In this document: one piece after another, positions 16,831-25,551 of the stretch
How positions within the stretch are numbered: the stretch's first letter is position 1
Layout of the letters: the number at the start of each line of letters is the position of its first letter
NCBI RefSeq assembly: GCF_900188065.1
Contig: NZ_FZNQ01000001.1
Span: 1 to 64,000, forward strand
Length of the DNA: 64,000 nucleotides
Reading direction: 5' to 3'
Origin: Halorubrum vacuolatum
GTDB lineage: Archaea; Halobacteriota; Halobacteria; Halobacteriales; Haloferacaceae
The notes under the pieces: model-generated
The model's database searches: none
Told to the model about the DNA's origin: nothing
What the model saw: the letters and a program-made list of their open reading frames with translations, nothing else
Position numbers and translations under genes: made by a program

Positions 16831-17001
16831 CTATCGGAGTTCTTTGAACCGGAGCCCGCAGTCCGGACAGATCCGCACCGAAAAGACCTCATCGGGGTCG
16901 TTCTCCTTTTTCAGTCCGCGTTCACACGCGGCGCAGGTGAGCCGCTCGTAGTTGTCTTTATAGAGGTCGCCGTCGCGAAGCGCCTTCCGCGTTGATTTCA
17001 T
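16831..17001 (-). CDS. Zinc-finger micro-protein (HVO_0758-like)
   Basis: 56 residues, MKSTRKALRDGDLYKDNYER, with two CxxC pairs: LTCAACERGL and VRICPDCGLRF. It is very similar in layout to the small haloarchaeal zinc-finger proteins represented by HVO_0758 of Haloferax volcanii, which bind one zinc and affect growth and biofilm behaviour. Four Cys form the site and no DNA-binding helix is obvious. ATG 17001 fits the family length exactly. It is convergent with the aldo/keto reductase gene and has a TATA-like TTTATACC at 17026-17033 (reverse strand) upstream. Confidence 0.85.
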   Translation of the reverse strand: MKSTRKALRDGDLYKDNYERLTCAACERGLKKENDPDEVFSVRICPDCGLRFKELR

Positions 17002-17134
17002 ATGCGCGGATTGAACATCGGACGGTATAAAAACCCCGACCCTCGTCGGACGACCGTCCGACAGCGATGTGGTCGGGTACCCGAAAAGCGAGGCGGACCG
17101 AAACGACAAGGACGGTTCGGATAGAACGGCACGT

Positions 17135-17791
17135 ATGGCCACCCTCCTCGTCGTCGGCGGTAGCGGGTTTATCGGACGTGAGGTCTGTCGGCTTGCGGTC
17201 CGGGACGGACACGAGGTCCGGAGCATCTCACGTCGGGGCCCGCCAGCGGTCGATGCCCCGTGGACCGAGCAAGTCGCGTGGACGAGCGCGGACCTGTTCA
17301 GACCCGACGCGTGGCGAAGCCGTCTCGACGGCGTCGATATCGTGGTACACGCCGTCGGGACCATCACCGAAGCGCCGACGGACGGCGTCACGTTCGAGCG
17401 GATAAACGGCGATTCGGCGATCCTCACCGCGCTGGAAGCGGAACGGGCGGGTGTAGAGACGTTCGTCTTTCTCTCCTCGGCGGTGAAACCCCCCGGCGTC
17501 AGGCATGCGTATCTCTCCGCAAAACGACGCGCCGAGGCGGCTATTGCCGGGCTCTCCTTCGAGCACGTGACGCTTCGTCCCGGGCCGGTGTACGGCTCCG
17601 AACAACCGCACTTCCCGACATCCGTGAACACGATCCTCCGATTGGTCGGTTCGCTCACACCGCTTGCAGAGCGGCTCGGCGAGGCGCGGCCCCTCCCCGT
17701 CGAAACCGTCGCGCGGGCGGCCTATCGGAGCGCGCTCAATCCCGAGGAGACGCTTTTTGACGTCGAAGACATCCGACGGATCGGACAATGA
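17135..17791 (+). CDS. NAD-dependent epimerase/dehydratase-like (NDUFA9-type SDR)
   Basis: 218 residues from ATG 17135. The Rossmann motif is VVGGSGFIGREVCRLAV; the strand VDIVVHAVGTITEAP and the pair Tyr/Lys in YLSAKRRAEAAI mark an extended SDR. The segment LRPGPVYGSEQ is also typical of atypical SDRs of the NDUFA9/complex I-like group, which often bind NADP without obvious dehydrogenase activity. The protein is shorter than full epimerases (about 300). A possible start at 17069 adds 22 polar residues. It is 63 nt upstream of the MATE exporter and may be cotranscribed with it. Confidence 0.78.
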   Translation: MATLLVVGGSGFIGREVCRLAVRDGHEVRSISRRGPPAVDAPWTEQVAWTSADLFRPDAWRSRLDGVDIVVHAVGTITEAPTDGVTFERINGDSAILTALEAERAGVETFVFLSSAVKPPGVRHAYLSAKRRAEAAIAGLSFEHVTLRPGPVYGSEQPHFPTSVNTILRLVGSLTPLAERLGEARPLPVETVARAAYRSALNPEETLFDVEDIRRIGQ

Positions 17792-17853
17792 CAGCGGTGC
17801 CGAGTTCCGAACAGTTAGGCTTCCGGGCCCGCTGGTTCCGATACTGACTCCCC

Positions 17854-19350
17854 GTGGGTAACGACGACGCCCGGATCGATATGACGTCGGGGGCGATCCC
17901 CCCGAAGCTCTTCCACCTCGCGTGGCCGTTAGTGCTCGGCAACCTCTTACAGACACTATATAATCTTGCCGACATGTTTTGGGTCGGGAGGGTGAGCACG
18001 GACGCGGTCGCGGCCGTCTCGCTTATGTTCCCGCTCTCGTGGATGTTCGTCTCCACGGCGATGGGGCTCACGGCCGCGACCATCGCGCTCGTGAGCCAGC
18101 ATATCGGCGCGGACAACGATCGTCGCGCGGACGCCATCGTCGCCCAGACGTGTCTGCTCGCGACTATCGTCTCCGTCGCGCTGGCGATCCTCGGATTCGC
18201 GACCCGCCATTGGCTGCTCTTTTGGATCGGCGCCCGCGACGCCGTCTACGTCGAGGCGCTCGCGTACATCGAGGTGATCTTCTTGACGCTCCCGCTCACG
18301 TTCCTCTTTTTCGCCTTCCGATCCTCGTTGCAGGGCGCGGGCGACACGAAGACCGCGATGTGGCTCGTGGCGGTCTCCGCGGGACTCAATATCGTCATTG
18401 ACCCGTTTTTCATCCTCGGTTGGGGACCGTTCCCGGCGCTCGGTACGCAGGGTGCGGCGATCGCCACGTTCATCGCTCGACTGGTCGCCACCGCGATCGG
18501 TATCTGGATCCTGATCCGTGGCGACTGGGGCGTCAAACTCCACGTGAGCGACCTCAAACCGGACCCGGCGATCCTCCGCAGGCTGATCTCGATCGGCTAC
18601 CCTGCGACGCTCGACGGCTGGGCGCGGTCGTTCGCGGCGGTCGCGATGGCGGCGCTGGTCGCCCGGTTCGGCCCGGCGGCGACGGCGGCGTACGGGATCG
18701 GCGTTCGATTGATGTCCGTCTCCTGGACGGTCGCCGGCGCGGTCGGACAGGCGACGGCGACCGGGGTCGGCCAGAACCTCGGGGCGAACACGCCGGCCCG
18801 TGCGGCGTCGATCACCCGCACCGCGACGCTTGCGACGATGCTCCTCCTCGGCGCAGCCGGCGGGCTCGTCTGGCTGTTTCCGGCGACCGCAATGAGGATC
18901 TTCATCGACGATCCGGCGACGATCGCGGAGGGTGTCATCTTCCTCCGGATCGTCGCGCTCTCGTGGGCGTTCTTCGGCGGGTTGATGGTGATACAAGGTG
19001 CATTTCGTGGAGCGGGCCACACCAAAGCCGCGATGGCGCTCTCGATGCTCTCCCGGTGGATCTTCCGGATTCCGCTGGCCGCCGGGCTCGCGTTCGGGGC
19101 CGTCTCCATCACCGTGGGTGGCGTCTCGTTCGGTCCCTTTACCGTTCCGGAAGTCGATCTCGGCTACGTCGGATTCGGTTGGGGTCCGGAGGGCCTCTGG
19201 TGGGCGTACGCGACCGCCGCAGTCGCTTCGTTCGTTATCGGCGTACTGTGGTTCCTTCGTGGGACGTGGACTGAAGGGGTCGTCGATGGGAAGCATTCGG
19301 ATGAGGGAGTGCCACACGCCGTCGACGATCTCTCCGAGGACGACGATTGA
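17854..19350 (+). CDS. MATE family efflux transporter
   Basis: 498 residues from GTG 17854, about 12 membrane helices. The opening IPPKLFHLAWPLVLGNLLQTLYNLADMFWVGR and the repeated SLMFPLSW and ALMVIQGAFRGAGHTK segments are typical of MATE (MOP superfamily) exporters. It should use a Na+ or H+ gradient to expel cationic drugs or metabolites. Both halves of the pseudo-symmetric fold are present. Codon use is like the neighbours. A 49-residue gap exists in the C-terminal half around VSITVGGVSFGPFTVPEVDL, an insertion seen in some haloarchaeal members. Confidence 0.9.
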   Translation: MGNDDARIDMTSGAIPPKLFHLAWPLVLGNLLQTLYNLADMFWVGRVSTDAVAAVSLMFPLSWMFVSTAMGLTAATIALVSQHIGADNDRRADAIVAQTCLLATIVSVALAILGFATRHWLLFWIGARDAVYVEALAYIEVIFLTLPLTFLFFAFRSSLQGAGDTKTAMWLVAVSAGLNIVIDPFFILGWGPFPALGTQGAAIATFIARLVATAIGIWILIRGDWGVKLHVSDLKPDPAILRRLISIGYPATLDGWARSFAAVAMAALVARFGPAATAAYGIGVRLMSVSWTVAGAVGQATATGVGQNLGANTPARAASITRTATLATMLLLGAAGGLVWLFPATAMRIFIDDPATIAEGVIFLRIVALSWAFFGGLMVIQGAFRGAGHTKAAMALSMLSRWIFRIPLAAGLAFGAVSITVGGVSFGPFTVPEVDLGYVGFGWGPEGLWWAYATAAVASFVIGVLWFLRGTWTEGVVDGKHSDEGVPHAVDDLSEDDD

Positions 19351-19401
19351 GCGATCAGCCGGTGCGTGAGTGACTCGAGGTGACCGATCACAGGGATGGC
19401 G

Positions 19402-20700
19402 CTACCGCGGATCCTCCTCGGGAAGCGTCAGGACGTTCTCGCGTCCGAGACGGAAGCCGACGAGGTCACCCTCCTCGCGTAACCGCTTCGTGACCTGGCT
19501 GGTCTTCGCCGCCGTCCAGTCCAACTCCGCTGCGACCTGTTTCTGTTTCATCCGGCCCCCATGCGCCTCGATGAGCCGCATCACCTGCTCCTCGTTGCTC
19601 AACAGCTCCCGATCAACACCGGCGAACGGATCCGACTCGGTCGGCTCGGACGAGCCGTCCGCATTCGAGGGTTCCTTGGATTCGGGAGGGTCCTCGGATC
19701 CCTCGGTATCGGTTGTATCGGTGGTGTCTGTTATCTCTGTGGAGTTGGTTGTATTTTCGGTGTGCGTCGAACCCGCGGATTCGGTCGACCTGCCGGCCGC
19801 ATCCGTAGCCGTCCCATCGGCGTCGATTTCTACCGCCGTACCGTCCTCCTCGGGCGATACACCGACGGGGTCGTCCCCCCGGTCGGTCGTTTCCCGACCG
19901 GGGACGGTGAGTCGCCCGCTCGCGAGTCCGTAACCGAGTGCGACGGCGAGCAGGATCACGCCGAGGAAGGCGAGCGTCGTCGCCGAGAGTATATGGTCGC
20001 TCGCGATGGGACCGGGATCGGCGGGGTCCGTCCCGTCGTCCACCGCAGCGGGATCGAGCGTCACACGGGGTTCACCCTCCGAGAACGTCGTCGGGCCACG
20101 CCAGCTCACGGACGTCTCGCCGGTCTCCGTGGGCTCCGGGGTCGCCTCAATGAGGCCATACTCCCCGTCCCACGCGATCCGAAGCTCGGAAGCATCATCA
20201 AGGAACAACCCGTCGATCGCGTCCCCGATGACCAACCGATCGCCGTCGACGGCCGCGAAGTTCGACCAGCGGAACGTGTACCGCACGATCCCGTACTCAC
20301 GCGGCAACTCGACCCGTTCGGCGTCGATCCCAAATTCGGAAACCACCATTTCACGGTCGGTGAACTCGCTGGCATCCGCCGCAGTCGCATCCATCCGGTC
20401 GCCGAAGGGGTCGAGATAGGCGTCCGGATCCTCCTCGACATCCGCCCGCAAGTCGTCGAACGCCGCCTCTTCGTCCTCGGAATCGAGCCGAGTTCGGTAC
20501 TCGATGGTCCATACGGCGTCGCCGCCGGACTCGACTTCGATCGAAAGGATAACGTCGTCGAGATCGACTTCGTCTTCGACCTCTGCGGGCCCGAACACGC
20601 TCGCGTGATCGGCAGTTGCGGGGACGGCCGACACGGCAGTGCCCCCCATCAGAAGCGCGAGGAGGAGACAAACACAGAGGGCGGCCGACGAACCTTTCAC
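19402..20700 (-). CDS. Membrane-anchored HTH transcriptional regulator (haloarchaeal)
   Basis: 432 residues. A signal peptide (about 1-27) is followed by an extracellular domain of about 180 residues (DVILSIEVESGGDAVWTIEY), one membrane helix near residues 213-238 (LAFLGVILLAVALGYGLAS), a long Ser/Thr/Glu-rich cytoplasmic linker, and a C-terminal winged-helix domain (SNEEQVMRLIEAHGGRMKQK, then AAKTSQVTKRLREEGDLV). This architecture, an outside sensor with an inside HTH, recurs in haloarchaea (DUF7345/DUF7343-type) and implies a one-component transmembrane regulator. It is in the same orientation as, and 137 nt from, the secreted protein gene at 20838. Confidence 0.8.
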   Translation of the reverse strand: MKGSSAALCVCLLLALLMGGTAVSAVPATADHASVFGPAEVEDEVDLDDVILSIEVESGGDAVWTIEYRTRLDSEDEEAAFDDLRADVEEDPDAYLDPFGDRMDATAADASEFTDREMVVSEFGIDAERVELPREYGIVRYTFRWSNFAAVDGDRLVIGDAIDGLFLDDASELRIAWDGEYGLIEATPEPTETGETSVSWRGPTTFSEGEPRVTLDPAAVDDGTDPADPGPIASDHILSATTLAFLGVILLAVALGYGLASGRLTVPGRETTDRGDDPVGVSPEEDGTAVEIDADGTATDAAGRSTESAGSTHTENTTNSTEITDTTDTTDTEGSEDPPESKEPSNADGSSEPTESDPFAGVDRELLSNEEQVMRLIEAHGGRMKQKQVAAELDWTAAKTSQVTKRLREEGDLVGFRLGRENVLTLPEEDPR

Positions 20701-20837
20701 GTTCGACGGGCAGGGGAAGAACTAATAAAAGGCTTCGTACAGCGCCTGACGGGCGAGAGGACGAACCGATGATCGAGTCCGGTGGTCATTCGACGCCACC
20801 CCGATCACAGCCGTGAAAGATGGACGGCGGACGCCCC

Positions 20838-21833
20838 TCAGATCGGACCACTGCTCACCCCGCTTTCGCTGACCCCATTACCGGTAGGGCCGCCGCCGAT
20901 GTCATCCGGTGGACCACCGCCCCGATCATCGTCTGAGCTTCCACCGCCCCGATCATCGTCTGAGCTTCCACCGCCCCGATCATCGTCGGACCCGCTGGCG
21001 TTTTCAGGTGGCCCTTGGCTCACATTGTGCGCGCCGCGATCGTCGTCCGCGTCGGGGGATCCTGCACGATCGCTCGCGTTTTCAGGTGGTCCCTCTCCGC
21101 GTGTCTCGTTCGCCGTGGGCGGTCCCTCTCCGCGTGTCTCGTTCGCCGTGGGCGGTCCAGCGTGCTCCGGACGATCCGGCGGGCCGCCGACATTCGGACC
21201 GGCGATATCACGGGCGATCTCGGCGACTTCGGGCCCGGAAAGCTCGTTCGCCTGATTTCGGAGGGTGTCGATCCGCTCGGCATCTATCCCACGGGCCTCC
21301 AACCGTTCTTGTGGAACGTTCTCGGCGGCGCTCACGCTGCGGTTCGTCGTGCGCTCTATTGTCGTCGTCTCGGCTGCCAGTCTAGCCATTCGGGAGCGAT
21401 ACTCGCCTTCACTGATCTCGCCGGCCTCCCGCAACTCTCGGAGCTCCTCCTGTCGGGCCTCGATCTCGTCCAAGCGCTCCGCGTTTCGGTCCAGGCGTTC
21501 CGCGATAGCGTCCGCGCGCTCCTCCTCGCTTCGGTTTTCCCCGAGACTGTACTCGTAGGATCGTGACGCCACGTCGCCGTCGAGTTCTGCGGCTCCGACC
21601 CCGACGACACCGGAGAGCCGCTCACCGGGACTCGTGCGGGTGTCGTTCCCCTCGCGATGTTGTCCCCCGTCGTCGTTCTGTGCGGCGTTGTCGTCGGTCG
21701 CGGCCACGTCTGCGGACGGGACGTCCGTCTCGAACACGTCCGCGGCCGTGACGCCTCCGATAGCGGCCCCCCCGATGCCAAGGATCAACAGTCCGGCGAG
21801 GGCGACCGTCATCGTCGGCGTCAGTCGTCTCAT
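20838..21833 (-). CDS. Secreted Ser/Gly/Asp-rich protein with coiled coil and tandem repeats
   Basis: 331 residues. A signal peptide (MRRLTPTMTVALAGLLILGIGG) is followed by a charged coiled coil at about 100-150 (ADAIAERLDRNAERLDEIE and EELRELREAGEISEGEYRS), then a low-complexity C-terminus of tandem repeats: an 11-residue unit PPTANETRGEG twice and a 9-residue DDDRGGGSS-type unit three times. Several NxS/T sequons (NETR, NASD, NVSQ) suggest N-glycosylation. There is no lipobox or C-terminal membrane helix. It is probably exported to the cell surface or medium and stands upstream of the membrane HTH regulator on the same strand. Function unknown. Confidence 0.65.
   Translation of the reverse strand: MRRLTPTMTVALAGLLILGIGGAAIGGVTAADVFETDVPSADVAATDDNAAQNDDGGQHREGNDTRTSPGERLSGVVGVGAAELDGDVASRSYEYSLGENRSEEERADAIAERLDRNAERLDEIEARQEELRELREAGEISEGEYRSRMARLAAETTTIERTTNRSVSAAENVPQERLEARGIDAERIDTLRNQANELSGPEVAEIARDIAGPNVGGPPDRPEHAGPPTANETRGEGPPTANETRGEGPPENASDRAGSPDADDDRGAHNVSQGPPENASGSDDDRGGGSSDDDRGGGSSDDDRGGGPPDDIGGGPTGNGVSESGVSSGPI
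20914..20987. repeat. 27-bp tandem repeat inside the secreted-protein gene
   Basis: Unit CCACCGCCCCGATCATCGTC plus TGAGCTT at 20914-20940 and 20941-20967, with a partial third copy to 20987. In frame on the minus strand it encodes DDRGGGSSD repeats. The copies are almost identical at DNA level, so the duplication is recent or actively maintained. Confidence 0.85.
21088..21153. repeat. 33-bp perfect tandem repeat inside the secreted-protein gene
   Basis: Two identical 33-bp units (21088-21120 and 21121-21153), encoding PPTANETRGEG twice on the minus strand and thereby duplicating one N-glycosylation sequon. Confidence 0.9.
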
Positions 21834-21995
21834 ACACCCACATTGGCTTCCCGTTCACATATAAACTGATCACCTTCAATTCGGATTTATTCGGATCAAC
21901 GCCGTCGGTCAGAACCTGCTCAGTCTATCGATCCTGCTGCTTTCTGCACATGTTGCAGCACGTAGATTGATTCGTTTCCGAGTCCAGTGACGGGT

Positions 21996-22583
21996 ATGGA
22001 GCGGACACCGGATGGAACCCCGGTCGGGGTCGATGACCCGTACGAGGTCGCGGGCGTCTGTGACCACCTCACCGACGACGGCCGCTGCCGCTACGCGCTT
22101 GCATACGGCGGGAACGATCCCACGTTCACTGCGGCGCGGCGGCGGGACGACTATGCCTGTCACGTCGGCGAGGCGGGCCGCTGGCGTGCCTGTCCACACT
22201 ACCGATTCACGAGCGACGAAGCCGCCTGTTACCGCTGTGGGATCGAGGAGATGCGGATGGCACACGACGAGTCGCGTCCGCTGTTGGAGGAACACCATCT
22301 TCAGTACGGAGGTGCCTCATCGTCGACCGAACAGGATGCAAACGAAGCGTCCACGAGCGGCGCGGACAAAACCGACGACCTGGAGGACGATGCCGGCCCG
22401 CATGAGATCACGGTGACGCTCTGTCGTTGGTGTCACGCGAAGGTGCACAAATCCATCGCCCGGATCGACGACGACGCGAGCCCGACCCCGGAGGCGATAG
22501 CGGAACACGAACGACGGCGATCACGGGAACGTTCGGAGGCGTCGTTCACGAGCGCGAGCGAGCGATACGACCCGGATCGATAG
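21996..22583 (+). CDS. HNH-like zinc-finger protein (haloarchaeal DUF)
   Basis: 195 residues from ATG 21996 (GTG 21987 is an alternative). The N-terminal half holds a Cys-rich array: CDHLTDDGRC, YACHVG, RWRACPHYRF and AACYRCG. The C-terminal half has an HNH-nuclease-like core, EEHHLQYG followed after an acidic insert by VTLCRWCHAKVHKS. This resembles a haloarchaeal family with a degenerate HNH fold; whether it cleaves DNA is unproven. An acidic, low-complexity insert of about 45 residues separates the two halves. No restriction or toxin partner lies beside it. A TATA-like TAGATTGA is at 21963-21970. Confidence 0.65.
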   Translation: MERTPDGTPVGVDDPYEVAGVCDHLTDDGRCRYALAYGGNDPTFTAARRRDDYACHVGEAGRWRACPHYRFTSDEAACYRCGIEEMRMAHDESRPLLEEHHLQYGGASSSTEQDANEASTSGADKTDDLEDDAGPHEITVTLCRWCHAKVHKSIARIDDDASPTPEAIAEHERRRSRERSEASFTSASERYDPDR

Positions 22584-22641
22584 GCGGGTCCGCGTGAAAT
22601 CGGCGTGCCGGTGCGTGACCGTCTACGCGACGCGTGGCAGC

Positions 22642-23691
22642 CTACGCCGTCGCCATCGGCTCGACGGCCTCCGTTATCCGGGCGAGCGCCTCGTCGATAT
22701 CGGCGGCGTCGACATCCAAGTGGGTCGTGAAGCGGGTCGTATAGGTGTCGAACTCGCTGGCCCCGACGCCGACGGCATCGCACGCCTCCACGAGTTCCGT
22801 GGCGGTGATATCCGCATCCTCCGTGTGTGCGAGCACGATGTTGGTGTCCGGCGACGGCACCGAAAACCCGTCCAACTCGTCGAGTCCGGCGGCGAGCAGT
22901 GCCGCGTTCTCGTGATCCTCGGCGAGCCGATCGATGTTCTCCAACGAGAGCAGCCCGGGGGCGGCGATGATCCCCGCCTGCCGCATCCCGCCGCCGAGGA
23001 GCTTGCGGATCCGACGGGCCTCCTCGATGAACGCCTCCTCGCCCGCGAGGATCGATCCGACCGGCGCGCCGAGGCCCTTCGAGAGACAGAAGTTGACGGA
23101 ATCCACCCGTTCAAGCAGATCGGTGATAGGAACCTCAAGCGCGACCGCGGCGTTGAACACGCGGGCGCCATCGAGGTGGACCGGGACCCCGGCGTCGTGG
23201 GCGGGAGCGGCCGCTTCGTCGAGATGCGCCTTCGGAACGGCCACGCCCCCGCGATAGTTGTGTGTGTTTTCGAGCGTCAACAGACCGGTTCCGGGTCGAT
23301 GAAGGTCCTCCTCGACGATCCCCTCCTCGACGGCGTCGCCGGTCGGAACACAACGATCGCCGGCGTCGAGCGTACGGGGTTGGAGTCCCGAGATCCAGGA
23401 TGCACCCGCGACCTCCCACCGGTAGATGTGTGATTCTCGCTCAAGTAAGACTTCCTGACCCGGTTCCGTGTGAACGTTCACCGCGATCTGGTTGCCCATC
23501 GTCCCGGACGGGACGTAGAGTGCGGCCTCCATGCCGACCAACTCGGCCGCACGGCGCTCCAGTTCGTTGACGGTCGGGTCACCACGATGGACGTCATCAC
23601 CGACGTCGGCATTGCGGGCCGCCTCGCGCATCGCGTCGGAGGGTTTCGTGACGGTGTCGGAACGAAGATCGATGAACTCCTCGGTAGTCAT
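22642..23691 (-). CDS. Threonine aldolase (low-specificity, PLP)
   Basis: 349 residues from ATG 23691. The motifs IDLRSDTVTKPSDAMREA, ADVGDDVHRGDPTVNELE, ALYVPSGTMGNQIAV, ENTHNYRGG, VHLDGARVFNAAV and the PLP lysine in NFCLSKGLGAPVGS place it in the beta-eliminating lyase/threonine aldolase family. It cleaves threonine or allo-threonine to glycine and acetaldehyde. Length and motif order are normal. An earlier in-frame ATG at 23748 adds 19 residues with a tryptophan- and cysteine-containing leader and lies closer to the 21-bp repeat, so it is less likely. Confidence 0.93.
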   Translation of the reverse strand: MTTEEFIDLRSDTVTKPSDAMREAARNADVGDDVHRGDPTVNELERRAAELVGMEAALYVPSGTMGNQIAVNVHTEPGQEVLLERESHIYRWEVAGASWISGLQPRTLDAGDRCVPTGDAVEEGIVEEDLHRPGTGLLTLENTHNYRGGVAVPKAHLDEAAAPAHDAGVPVHLDGARVFNAAVALEVPITDLLERVDSVNFCLSKGLGAPVGSILAGEEAFIEEARRIRKLLGGGMRQAGIIAAPGLLSLENIDRLAEDHENAALLAAGLDELDGFSVPSPDTNIVLAHTEDADITATELVEACDAVGVGASEFDTYTTRFTTHLDVDAADIDEALARITEAVEPMATA

Positions 23692-23758
23692 TCGTGAGAC
23701 GATACACGTGCCCGCGGGAAATAGACTCGCTTCGGATCGCCACCACACTCCCGTCGGC

Positions 23759-23830
23759 CGTCGCCGCGCTCACGTCGACCGTCGCCGCGCTCACGTCGAC
23801 CATCACCGCCCTCACGTCAGCCGTCGCCGA
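23759..23830. repeat. 21-bp tandem repeat upstream of the aldolase gene
   Basis: Units CGTCGCCGCGCTCACGTCGAC at 23759-23779 and 23780-23800, a variant at 23801-23821 and a partial copy after it. It lies in the 222-nt gap between the divergent aldolase (minus) and M32 carboxypeptidase (plus) genes, so it sits within the promoter region of both. Confidence 0.85.
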
Positions 23831-23913
23831 AACATCATGAGGGCATCGCCGGAACGTCCCGAGAGCCCCGTCGTCTCCGCGCCCTTCATAAGGACGTGGG
23901 GATCAGATCCGAT

Positions 23914-25440
23914 ATGGCAACGGAAGCCACGGCTGACGACGCGACGGACGCTCCCGAAGCGTACGAGGCCCTCCTCGACCGTGCACGACGATGGAACGCG
24001 ATCGGAAGCGCCGCGGGCGTCCTCGGCTGGGACCAACAGGTGATGATGCCGGAAGGTGGCACGCCTGCCCGATCGAAACAGCTCTCGGCGCTCTCGTCGG
24101 TCAAACACGACATGCTCACCGCCGAGGAGACCGCCGACCTCCTCGAGGCGTTGGCCGACACCGATCTGAACGACGAGCGGGCGGCGGTCGTCCGCGAGAT
24201 CCGACGGAAACACGAGCGGGCTGCGGCGGTCCCGGTCGAGTTGGTCGAGGAGATCTCCGAGGCGAGTTCCGAGGCGCTTCCCGCCTGGGAGGAGGCGAAG
24301 GCGACGGACGATTTCGACCACTTCGCCCCCCATCTCGAAAGACACGTCGAACTCAAACGCGAGTACGCCGAGGCGATCGATCCCGACAGCGACCCGTATG
24401 CGGTGTTGTTTGCGGATTATGAACCCTGTCTGTCGATCGATCGGGCGGAGGCGATCCTCACGGAGCTTCGCGAGACGCTCGTCCCGATGATCGATGCGAT
24501 CCGTGACTCCGACGCCGATCTCGCCGTCGACACCTTCGAGGGGACGTTCCCGGTCGATGAACAGGAGGCGCTCTCGCGGGACGCGCTCGAACTGGTCGGC
24601 TATGATTTCTCTCGCGGTCGGCTCGATGTCTCCTCACACCCGTTCACCTCGGGGAACCAGTTCGATTGCCGCGTGACGACCCGCTTCGATGAATCGGATC
24701 CGCTCGGAGCGATCGGCTCGACGATCCACGAGTTCGGTCACGCCCAGTACAACCTCGGGCTGCCGAAGGACCACTGGGGAACGCCGCTCGGGGAATCCCG
24801 TGACCTCTCCGTTCACGAGTCGCAGTCGCGGCTCTGGGAGAATCACGTCGGACGGAGCAAGCCGTTCTGGGAGCTGTTCCTCCCGACGGTGAAGGATCGA
24901 TTCCCCCAAGTCGCCGATGCGACCGTACAGGACGCCTACGAGGCGGCGAATCAGGTGTACGAGGACAACCTTATTCGGGTCGAGGCGGACGAACTCACCT
25001 ATCACCTTCACATCATCGTGCGGTTCGAGATCGAACGCGACCTCGTCCGTGGGGACCTCGCCGTCGAGGACGTCCCGGAGGTCTGGAACGACAAGTACGA
25101 GGAGTACCTCGGCATTCGCCCGGAGACCGACGCGGAAGGCTGTCTACAGGACATCCACTGGAGCCACGGGAATTTCGGCTACTTCCCGACGTACTCGCTC
25201 GGCTCCGTGATGGCCGCACAGCTGTACGCCGCCGCCGAGGAGGCGATCGACGACCTCGAAGGCGCCATCGCCGAGGGCGACTTCGATCCGCTTCACGAGT
25301 GGCTCGCGGAGAACGTTCACCGGCACGGCTCCCGATATGAGACGAACGAACTCGTCGAGGAGGCGACCGGCAAGCCGTACACCGCGGACGCGTTCGTCGA
25401 GTACGTCGAGCGCAAGTACGGCGAGTTGTACGCCCTCTGA
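23914..25440 (+). CDS. Carboxypeptidase M32
   Basis: 508 residues. The thermolysin-like zinc site appears as STIHEFGHAQYNLG, with a downstream Glu in HESQSRLWENHVGRS. The N-terminal region (LGWDQQVMMPEGGTPARSKQ) and the SHPFTSGNQFDCRVTTRF segment are diagnostic of family M32. It removes C-terminal residues from peptides in the cytoplasm. ATG 23914 is chosen; the alternative at 23896 adds six residues. Length and motifs are normal. The gene end is 112 nt before a kinase gene that has a duplicated promoter. Confidence 0.95.
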   Translation: MATEATADDATDAPEAYEALLDRARRWNAIGSAAGVLGWDQQVMMPEGGTPARSKQLSALSSVKHDMLTAEETADLLEALADTDLNDERAAVVREIRRKHERAAAVPVELVEEISEASSEALPAWEEAKATDDFDHFAPHLERHVELKREYAEAIDPDSDPYAVLFADYEPCLSIDRAEAILTELRETLVPMIDAIRDSDADLAVDTFEGTFPVDEQEALSRDALELVGYDFSRGRLDVSSHPFTSGNQFDCRVTTRFDESDPLGAIGSTIHEFGHAQYNLGLPKDHWGTPLGESRDLSVHESQSRLWENHVGRSKPFWELFLPTVKDRFPQVADATVQDAYEAANQVYEDNLIRVEADELTYHLHIIVRFEIERDLVRGDLAVEDVPEVWNDKYEEYLGIRPETDAEGCLQDIHWSHGNFGYFPTYSLGSVMAAQLYAAAEEAIDDLEGAIAEGDFDPLHEWLAENVHRHGSRYETNELVEEATGKPYTADAFVEYVERKYGELYAL

Positions 25441-25445
25441 AACCA

Positions 25446-25511
25446 CCGACCGCTGCGGACACGGATCGTATATAAGCGCCGACCGCTGCGGACACGGATC
25501 GTATATAAGCG
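25446..25511 (+). repeat. Perfect 33-bp tandem duplication carrying a TATA box
   Basis: Two identical 33-bp copies (25446-25478 and 25479-25511), each containing TATATAAG (25469-25476 and 25502-25509). The second TATA lies about 43 nt before ATG 25552, which allows a short leader; the first is 33 nt further upstream. The duplication therefore gives the kinase gene two stacked candidate promoters, each with the same upstream element. It starts 5 nt after the carboxypeptidase stop. Confidence 0.9.
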
Positions 25512-25551
25512 GTATCCAAATCGTTTTGACTGCGGGTTGTTCTGTATATGC

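Noticed and set aside
17956-19317. 453-codon minus-strand frame opposite the MATE exporter
   Set aside because: Extremely Arg/Asp/Glu-rich without domain; antisense shadow of a membrane protein gene.
23759-23830. Possible CRISPR array
   Set aside because: The copies are directly adjacent with no spacers, so it is a simple tandem repeat. The same holds for 28770-28841 and 58466-59030. No cas genes are seen.
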